From positions 1,798,001-1,862,000 of the forward strand of contig CAVNZM010000011.1 in assembly GCA_963693365.1 (NCBI GenBank): 64,000 nucleotides of DNA, in the 5' to 3' direction. The notes beneath the pieces are model-generated. The model searched no databases. It had not been told where the DNA came from and saw nothing but the letters and a program-made list of their open reading frames with translations. Origin of the DNA: Amoebidium appalachense. Its lineage: Eukaryota > Ichthyosporea. Made by a program: the position numbers and the translations under genes. Positions 56,677-64,000 of the stretch are shown here, in pieces. The stretch's first letter is position 1. Every line of letters starts with the position of its first letter.

Positions 56677-58051
56677 TGTGCATGTGTGTGTGTGTGTGTG
56701 TGTTTTGGGGGGGGAGGGGGGGAGGGGGGTGGACAGTACTGTTTATAGCGCCCCCATCATGGACCGCATATCCATCGGATATTGTCGAATCTACCACGTA
56801 AAATGATGAATCCGAGGAAAGAGTCCCCCCCCAGTCTGCACTGTGATTGGTGAAGTTCGATCCGAACACAAACCCCTCCCCCTGAAGCCATGATTGCACC
56901 CCCCTGACTATATGCATATTGCAAAAACCCCAAGTGTAAACTTGCGCTGTTGTTATTTATGAAATTTGAGGAAAAGGTGCTGCTGAAAACCCCCAGAAGA
57001 CCCATTCCAAGCACGGCCCCCCCGGCGGTACCGGCATAATTCTCCAAAAATACGGAATCTTTGATGGATAGATCGTTCCGCCCAAAGACGGCTCCTCCCG
57101 AAAGCAAAAACCGATTCGCTTCTGTCTGGATATCCTCTTCGGTTATGTTAAAATCCGCGTTATTGCTCCGAAAAGTCGAATTCGCAATATAGAGTTTTCC
57201 CGAAGAGAACACCGCTCCTCCAAACCACCCGGAATTATTTACGAATACAGAATTCGTAATGGTGGCAATACTGCTTCCGTTGAAGCACACAGCACCGCCC
57301 CTGCCCGTTCCTGCGTGATTTGTAAACGTGGAATTTGAAACGTGAATTCCAGCCCCCCCGTTTGGATTGTAGACCACCGTGCCGTAATACAAACCCGCAC
57401 CATTGGACCCCGTATTGCCGTCGAAAGTTGAATTGTCGATGATTACCGCATCCGTATCCATGAAATTTACCCCAGTGTTTTCAGGTGTGAACTCCTGTGA
57501 GGAGGCAGGGGAAAGGGGCGCATGTACGTGTACGGACAGGTGGATTTTAGTGGTTATGTTTGGGGGGGAAAGGGGGGGGGGGGGGGTGTTGGGGGGGGGG
57601 GGGGGGAGGGGGAGAGGGGAAAAGGGGGGGGGAGGGGGGGGAGGGGGAAGAAGGGGGGGGGGGGGGGGGGGGGGAGTGGTTGCATCAGTTGGTTGCACAG
57701 TTTGTATAAACTTTGGCATAGCATAGCCAAGTGGCGCTGCGTTTGAAAACCCGCCAAGTGTTCTTTAAATAAGGCAAACCCGAGGAACTATTTCGTAAAA
57801 ACGGTTGAGAACCAAAAGAAAAAAAAACAAGAGGGAGGTCGAGCTACAAACACAGCAAGGGATTCAGGGGATGCGAATGTGCGTAACCCTTGGGAACAAA
57901 GGGTGAAGAATGAGAGGGTATAAAGTAGAGCCTGCCTGCACCCCTGCACATGTGTACAAACACGACATGATGACACTCACAAGTATGCACAAATACGGCT
58001 TGCGGTCGTGAATTCTTAGCCAATTCAAAACTTCCTCATCAACCCCGGCCT

Positions 58052-58106
<55 letters not shown>

Positions 58107-58778
58107 CCCCCCTCCCCCGGAAATCCCAAATACGCCCACACAATACAGACCAGCAGCACTCACCAGATTCTTCGCAGCCACTGTTACACCCCAGACCTCC
58201 ACACTCTGAAACCACGACACTTTGAGTGCCGGCGCACATCCCGCGAATTTCAAATTCCCAACGGCCAAAGTCGGCCTTGAAAAATTCTGAAGGACCTGTG
58301 GGCCACGGAGGGTAATTCCGGCCGCATTCTCGCAGGCCACCTTTGGCTGGCTGCCACTTGTGCCGGGGCACCCTATGAGAGCAATCAGTGTCTGAGGCTG
58401 TTGGGCGGGAGTGGCCGAAGTTATCCATGGTATGATCATAGACGCGTTGGTAATGTTGGCACCGTCCGCTACTAAGAACTCGGCACGAAACTCGGTTATT
58501 CCTGTTTCCCATTTTGAGAAGGCCGCGTTCCATGCTTGTTGCAACGAGATGTAACATGTGTTGTCGTTAACTAATTGAAGCGTGCACCCGGGTGAGAGCT
58601 GGGAACACAGAGAGGCCAGGTCTCTTCTGTAGGTGGGCACCCTTTGGAAAGCGGGGGGTGTGGGGAAGGTGGAGTTGGGGGGTGCCTTGTGCAAGCCATG
58701 GGCAACATGGGCAAACGAAAGTGAGAGGAACAGTAAGTATACGAAGAAATGAGCTATATGGGGCTTGGACTTCCCCAT
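46883..58778 (-). CDS. Receptor tyrosine kinase with beta-helix ectodomain
   Basis: Thirteen exons: 58164-58778, 56740-57494, 55415-55759, 54530-54936, 53298-53552, 52593-52922, 52045-52176, 51298-51455, 50188-50978, 49520-49779, 48610-48754, 47918-48207 and 46883-47017. About 1538 residues. The start was chosen for its signal peptide (MGKSKPHIAHFFVYLLFLSL). Residues of about 200-790 hold some 16 repeats of the form N-x-T-F-x-x-N with GGA(I/V), as in chlamydial Pmp and pectate-lyase-like beta-helices. Residues 790-1060 are Cys-rich and EGF/TNFR-like. One transmembrane segment lies at about 1064-1087 (GIVIGILVFLILALVAMFMY). The kinase has GQGEFGVV, Lys 1171, Glu 1187, HRDIAARN (the tyrosine-kinase form), DLG in place of DFG, WAPESL and WSMGVTFWE. 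Tail Tyr 1492 (DAYTEM) and Tyr 1525 (STYVDIQ) look like SH2-docking sites. It would relay an extracellular signal by phosphorylation; the ligand is unknown. Exon 2 needs one base removed from a G run near 56877-56882; its phase then closes exactly. Confidence 0.9.
47065..47227. repeat. Poly-C runs in the last intron of the receptor kinase gene
   Basis: A 51-base C run (47065-47115), an A run, and two more C runs with a short CA spacer. On the sense strand these are G runs between the last two coding exons. Confidence 0.9.
47591..47847. repeat. Pure pyrimidine tract of about 255 bp
   Basis: T-rich TTTC, TTCC and (TTC)n units run without a break in strand bias and abut a G run on the right and a C run on the left. 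The tract lies in the kinase intron between 47018 and 47917. Mirror-like polypurine tracts of this kind can form triplex DNA. Confidence 0.9.
48381..48500. repeat. 55-bp tandem duplication
   Basis: Two near-perfect copies of a 55-bp unit starting GTGTGCACAAAA and containing GGAGCTAGCCGACATTTAGG, plus a partial third copy, in the kinase intron between exons 48207 and 48610. Confidence 0.95.
58053..58103. repeat. C run of 51 bases
   Basis: Lies in the first intron of the receptor kinase gene, about 60 bp after the donor at 58163 on the sense strand, where it reads as poly-G. Confidence 0.9.
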
Positions 58779-61173
58779 ATTGGCAACGGCTCTGTTGTTG
58801 TTGCCTTCCAAGAGTATGAGGGTGTGGTGTTCTTTCTCGGAACCTAGGGGCGTTTTGAGAGTTGCCAGTGCATGTTCATTATATATAAACAGATCTAATA
58901 ATGATATGTCATATTCTAGTGCCAACCGCGGGTGTGTAGCTATTAGAGTAGGGTAAGAGTCTTCCTTTTTCAACTAGATTGTTTTCTCCTTTTTCTTTTC
59001 TTTACCACTGAACGCGTGAATGTTGGGTTTAGTAACGGCAAGCTGGCAAGTGCCGAACTCATCCTTCGTCAGACTTCCCATGGGCAACGTTGAAGTCACG
59101 GTTGCAATTGCAGATCCGTCACTAAACAGCACATTCCTCCCATCCTCCAATACCTCCAGGAATTACGCTGACGACTTGTTGTTGTTTTTTGCGCAAAACA
59201 CATACCAAATTCTCATAGCCATAATGGCATTTCTTTTTTCTTCAAAAATAAGATAATGTTTATTCTATTATTACTATTTATGAAGACATCATTCATAGCG
59301 TGTTTCGTGGATTAAATTCGCTTTTTTTTTTTTAAAAAAAAGAAAAAAAAAGAAAAAGCAAAAAAAAGGAACTGACGTGGATAACCTATAGCACAGGGCC
59401 CCGTGACAGGGGGATTCCGTGAGGTAAAATGGTAGCTTCTTATTGGTGCAAAGTGTAGCACGGCGGATCCCCAAAGACTTCCAGTTGTCGATGCGTGCGC
59501 ATGCGTATTGTGTGGCTAACACTGGCGAGCTCATATCAAGTTCAAACGTTATTCGAGCTCTGAAATCTCTCGTTTTCCGTGCCTTTTTATAATTTATATA
59601 GCCATTATAAAAAAAATTACAGTTGTGCAAATATCTATAGTTGAACATTAATCAATTTAAAACACAGACCTCGTAAACAAGCCTTCACTACAACTTCAAC
59701 TGCTACAAGCACCAGGGAACGAGGTCCAGCGTGATACAACTCCACATTCCTCGAAGTTAAAAGCTACCGGGCTTCTCCCAAATCAGCTAACTACAGCCAA
59801 TCAATCGATTCGTAGGTTCCGGTGTTAGGACCGCAAAAACACCAACTACTATTGTAGTAGCCTATACGGCGGATACGGTTAGAGAGTCTCGTTCATACAT
59901 AGATTCGTTTATTCGTAATGTGGTGTGGTGTAAAAACGCAAAGATGATTATGGATTGGCGGTGTAATCGGTTTCTGGTGTCTCCTGCACGTATGTGTAAT
60001 ATGTGTGGGGGGCGGTTTACTCGGCTGCATATCTATCAACAAGTGCAACCTGTTAGCTAACGTATTAGAACCGGAGGTTATTGGCGGTTTTATTCTCTTT
60101 TTTCCTCTCTTCCTCAATATATCCGTTTTAAGATGACTATCCTAGATCACCTTATTAATGCTGCACAGTATGATATTGTGATCCGGTGCCTTAACTTTCT
60201 TTCGGAGCTACCGATGCTAGCCTCTGCTTACCCATAATTATAATATGTAATAGGGGTGTCATACACTACGATGGCGCTCATTGTTGCCTAGCATGTCCAT
60301 ATGTCACTGGCTGCATTTGATTGGCTGCGCTGGAAAACTCCCTACGCAGTAGGCCGTCGAATGTGGCTGGGCCTCCAACAGTGTCCACGCAATAAAAAGT
60401 GTGTAAACCCCTCATGCTAGCCGAGCTGGGGCGCCCTTTCCAATTTTCAGGAAAACTTTTCTTTTGATTGGATTTATTCGACGGAAAGATATGCAAGTAT
60501 GCACGGCATACTGAGAAGACAATAAAAACTTCACGAGTTAGCCAGTAACAAGTGCATACTGAGATACCTGAACACTGTGTGAAAATCATATAAATACTCA
60601 ATGTGACAACCAACAGAATTCAACAAAAAGTCAAGAGTGTTCACATTGCCAGCTAGTGTAGCAGACAACCGTAGGGAAAGAGGTAAAACGCGACATAAAA
60701 ACTCACACCTATCAACATGTTAGCGAACAAAAAGTTCAGCACAAAAGTGGCACCAGTGGCGATGAAAACAAGAATTACAGCGCCACTGCACAACTTCCCA
60801 GGCAATTTCAACATCAGACCACCATAGTTACAGACTTATTGTACTTATCCTAGTAGGGTGGTATCCATACGTACAGCAGGAGAAATGTATCCTGCCAAAG
60901 CTCCCAAAAAGCGATAATGATCAGTACGGTGTTGCCTAAGGAACACAACACATGCCGACTGAGTTTTACCTTTGATTTCTCTATCAGAACGAGAAAGAAA
61001 CTTATACTGCGTATAGTAATAACGCGAAAAGGCAGAAAAAACAGGAAGAGAAAAGAAAGAGGGAGTGAGATAGCGAGAGGAAGAATCAGGTTGAAAGACG
61101 GTAGGCTGAGGACATTCAGAAGTAGCGTTGGTGAATCGGGGGGGAAGAGGGATGGACTCTGAGGGAGGGGGGG
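58779..61173. other. Intergenic region between the receptor kinase gene and the retroelement
   Basis: AT-richer, ordinary-complexity DNA with few simple repeats and no recognised gene. TTATATATAAAC at 58880-58891 is a possible TATA element for the kinase gene. An A/T-rich block lies at 59320-59365. Frames of 60-120 codons (59289-59648 and 60278-60613, both minus) match nothing I know. Confidence 0.5.
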
Positions 61174-61782
61174 TGTTGTATAATATGATCGTGTGTCTGT
61201 GACAAACAATATGTTTATATATGAACGGGGTTGACTAGACCACGCTTTGCTTAGTTACGTGCTAGTCCTACTTACACCTAGTAAGCCGAGCACACTGAGT
61301 GAGCTCTGAAGCCCCCGACATGCCCTTATATCGGAGCTCGCACAGCGGCTCAGACATGCGCATCGGTATGTGCTTTTTGGCTACGAGAGCCAATCACATA
61401 CGGTTCACGGTTCTGTCCCATGGCTATCACGGTTCCAATAAACCTAGTGAGCCAATCGGGTGACAGTACTTGATTATCGATGCATTCCACAGTCATACCT
61501 CACGGCTACTTGCATATTTTCCCATGATAAAACTATAACTTAACGCTCATGGTTCCTCTACTACGTGTCGTCCCATGTGGCTATTATATCTGTTTTCCCA
61601 TGAATAATCCTGCAAGTTGCACGTGCACATATGTTTAACTCCATGCTCATGCGCACAAGACTGGGGGAGACATGCATACTGGCCTACCTAAGATCAAACA
61701 CAGTGGTATATATACATGTACACGTGTGCGTATATCTCCACCTGTGTACATCCATACTAGATATCCGGTATAATATACCACA
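61174..61782 (-). repeat. Probable 3' LTR of the chromovirus
   Basis: About 40 bases after the chromodomain stop, a G-rich stretch (GGTGGGGCG) leads into TGTGGTATATTATAC. 609 bp further on, the minus strand ends TATTATACAACA. The ends form an imperfect inverted repeat beginning TG and ending CA, as LTRs do. CCAAT/ATTGG motifs and GATATAAGGG at 61327-61336 could be promoter parts. The other LTR is outside the window, so this is inference. Confidence 0.5.
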
Positions 61783-61822
61783 CGCCCCACCGTAAAAAGA
61801 AGTATGTCGTCCTCGACATACG

Positions 61823-64000
61823 TCACCATGCTCCACACAATGAGTCAATGTATCCGTGGAACGATGCAAGGTCACCTCTGCGTTGGTGGAACTCTCGGAT
61901 CTTGTCCGGGCAGGCTAAGTCTTTCTCACACTCCCAAGAAGTGAATGAATCATCTTTGCCTGCCCACTTGATCTGGTACCACTTGTAGGGGTGGATTGCT
62001 TGCGCCGTTTCTGAATTCTTACGTCAAGCACCTTTTCCACCACCCACTCGTCCGGCAGAACCTTGTTGAAGTTGTGACTATCGCCCGTGTCCGGGAGGTG
62101 AGAGAGATCTTGAGGCCGAATTCTATTTTGCTCACTCAATTCAAGCTGAATATCGTCCACGTGCCACTTAGATTTCTTCATAGTTGCTAAGCTTCGGATC
62201 TCGTACGTGACCGGGCCGACCCTTTTGACGATTTCGTAACCCGTAATCCACCGTACATCCCAGGCACCGATATTTTTGGCTTGATTCCGAACACGTATCC
62301 GTGCACCCTTCTTAAATTCACGAGCCACCGAGGGGCCGGGGGGCTCTCGTACGGCACGTTGCTGGACCACTGCACGGAGCAGAGGCAGACGGGCTAGTAA
62401 CTCTCGCCGGTATGCCTTCCACTCTGGGTCCTTGAGTGCCGGGTGGTTACTGCTAAGAAGGGCAACGTCAGGGAATTGTGTTGCTTCTTGCCCGTACACA
62501 AGATAATACGGTGTACATTGCAAAATTTTGTGTGTTGTTGTGTTGTATGCATGTGTAACCACCGGCAACAGAGTGTCCCAATTAGTGTGCTCATAATTAA
62601 CGTACTTTGAGAGTGCATTATTAATAAATCTATGAGACCGTTCATTGGAACCGTTGCTTTGTGGGTGATATGCAGAGGTGCTCACTTGTGCAATATTTGC
62701 TATACGGCAAATCTCAATAATTAGCTCATTGAGAAATTCTGATCCTTGATCACTCAAGAGTGTGCGAGGGGGGCCGTGTATATAGCAAATTACATTCATG
62801 AGTGCATGTGCAACATTAACGGCATGCTTAGATTGGATGGGCACAGTGATTAAATACTTCGTTGCCATAGCCATAAACACACAAATGAAAGTATTACCAT
62901 TTTTCGTTTCTGTAAACGGACCCATAAGGTCAACAGAAACACGAGAGAACATTTTTAAATTTTCGTATCTCTGTTCAAATGGCCTACTTCTCAAGTGTGG
63001 GTTATCGTTACGGCCTTCAAGGGCACTGTGTGCAGGCATTCACATAAGCAGTGATATCTTTGTGCATGCGTGGCCAATAATAATTGTATAATCTTTCGTA
63101 AGTTCGTTCAATGCCAGTATGAGCCCCCCGTCGTGCACACTTCTTAATAAATCAGCACGAAGGATTTCGGGCACATACAGGCAACGACGACCATCCTTAG
63201 CCACATGATAAAGCACGTCATCCTCTATCACACACATTTGTGCTATTTTCTTAACCTTTTTGTATCCGAAATACTCAAGATTAAGACCGTGTGCAGCTCG
63301 TTCCCCCCCTGCCTGCCATTCCCGTTTGGCCTCGGCATCGAGGGAGGCAAGCCACCGTAGCCACGTGATTATGTCCTTACACATTTTGTCCCCCCCTGTG
63401 CCATCATAATTGCTTCCTTTTGATAGCCGGCACCACCGAGTGCAGAAAGGGAGGGCAGGCCGGCTTGACTGAGTGCAGAAATTTGTGCACATTTCAAGCG
63501 GTCTGGATCGAAAATGTGTGTGAATTCGAGTGCATCACCCCAATCAACAAACACTTCGGCTGGTTTCGAGCTAAGCTCGGATAAATCTGCTGTGAGAACC
63601 TCTTGTAATTCCTTTTTCACATCCCACCTTTCCAGTGGTATGTTTTCGTTCTCATGCAGAATATATCCTATACGGCTTAACCCATCAGCATCGTGCATGG
63701 TAGGGCCAGGACGGTAGTATAGATCGAAATCATACTCCTGCATTTCCAAAGGCCACCGTTGCATCCGTTCGTTTGCTATCCGTTTGACACCTTTAAGAGA
63801 AAGACAGGGCTTATGGTCACTTTCCACAATAGTATTAACTCGACCATACACGTACACCCTAAACTCTTTCAGTGCCCAATAGATTGCATGCGTTTCTCGT
63901 TCGATGTTGCTCCACCTACGTTCGGTAGGTTGAAACATCCGGGAGGCATAAGCCACCGTGCGGAACTTGCCATCTTGTTGTTTTTGATACAGGCAAGCCC
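61823..64000 (-). pseudogene. pol: Retroelement pol: RNase H, integrase and chromodomain (frameshifted)
   Basis: From right to left: RNase H (AYASRMFQPTERRWSNIERE, IVESDHKPC, the DADGLSRI end), a linker, a zinc finger of HHCC type (VHDGG, then HTGIERTYERLYNYYWPRMH and NACTQC in a second frame), and the integrase core with its D,D,E residues in SVDLMGP, LLSDQGSEF and NGSNERSHRF. An SH3-like basic region follows, then a chromodomain (YKWYQIKWAGKDD, SWECEKDL) ending at the stop at 61823. Frame changes occur in a G7 run at about 63391-63397, a G6 run near 63126, near 63030, and near 62015 just before the chromodomain. The chromodomain would direct integration by reading histone marks. Confidence 0.85.

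Larger units (their letters stand above)
61174..64000 (-). mobile_element. Ty3/gypsy chromovirus, 3' part
   Basis: The minus strand carries the end of pol (RNase H, HHCC zinc finger, integrase, chromodomain) followed by a probable 3' LTR. The 5' LTR, gag, protease and reverse transcriptase lie beyond the right edge. Coding runs to the end of the window. Four or five single-base frame changes make this copy defective, unless they are sequencing errors. Confidence 0.85.

Noticed and set aside
58779-58973. Upstream extension of the receptor frame to an earlier ATG (58973)
   Set aside because: The extension has no targeting character and would bury the clear signal peptide that starts at 58778. 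A TATA-like element lies inside it.

Overview
The window is nuclear DNA of a eukaryote. Several multi-exon genes with GT-AG introns are spread through sequence saturated with (CA/TG)n, (CT/GA)n and very long poly-G/poly-C runs. I cannot name the species. A metazoan-type receptor tyrosine kinase points to a holozoan (a unicellular relative of animals, or an early animal). A pentatricopeptide (PPR) gene, GATA fingers with a 20-residue loop and a three-repeat Myb gene would also fit an alga or another protist. Most of the long reading frames made of His-Thr, Cys-Val, Gly, Pro or Arg-Glu are translated microsatellites and are not annotated.

Layout. 343-3713 (-): start of a PPR protein gene that runs off the left edge. 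8625-14948 (+): gene for mitoribosomal protein mS29 (DAP3), ten exons, with a possible targeting exon at 6906. 20962-28223 (+): R1R2R3-Myb gene, including an 18-codon exon. 30342-30641 (-): small secreted protein with eight cysteines. 31519-35750 (+): protein of about 246 residues with two C2 domains. 37772-41445 (-): transcription factor with N-terminal ankyrin repeats and two GATA fingers. 46883-58778 (-): 13-exon receptor tyrosine kinase of about 1538 residues with a beta-helix ectodomain. 61174-64000 (-): 3' part of a Ty3/gypsy chromovirus, with RNase H, integrase, a chromodomain hidden by a frame change, and a probable 3' LTR.

How the genes relate. The PPR and mS29 genes are divergent neighbours and both probably act in mitochondrial gene expression. 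The receptor kinase, the C2 protein, the ankyrin-GATA factor and the Myb factor are a membrane receptor, a calcium/lipid-type module and two nuclear regulators; nothing in the sequence shows that they form one pathway. Exon models were built by matching reading phase across GT-AG introns. Phases close for mS29, ankyrin-GATA and most of the kinase. Single-base conflicts remain in the C2 gene, the kinase gene and the retroelement, and one phase gap remains in the Myb gene. Strong secondary signals are (GT)n at splice donors and (CA)n at acceptors, a large palindrome in an mS29 intron, a dispersed repeat of about 150 bp in at least five copies, and two CCAAT triplets with about 30-bp spacing.
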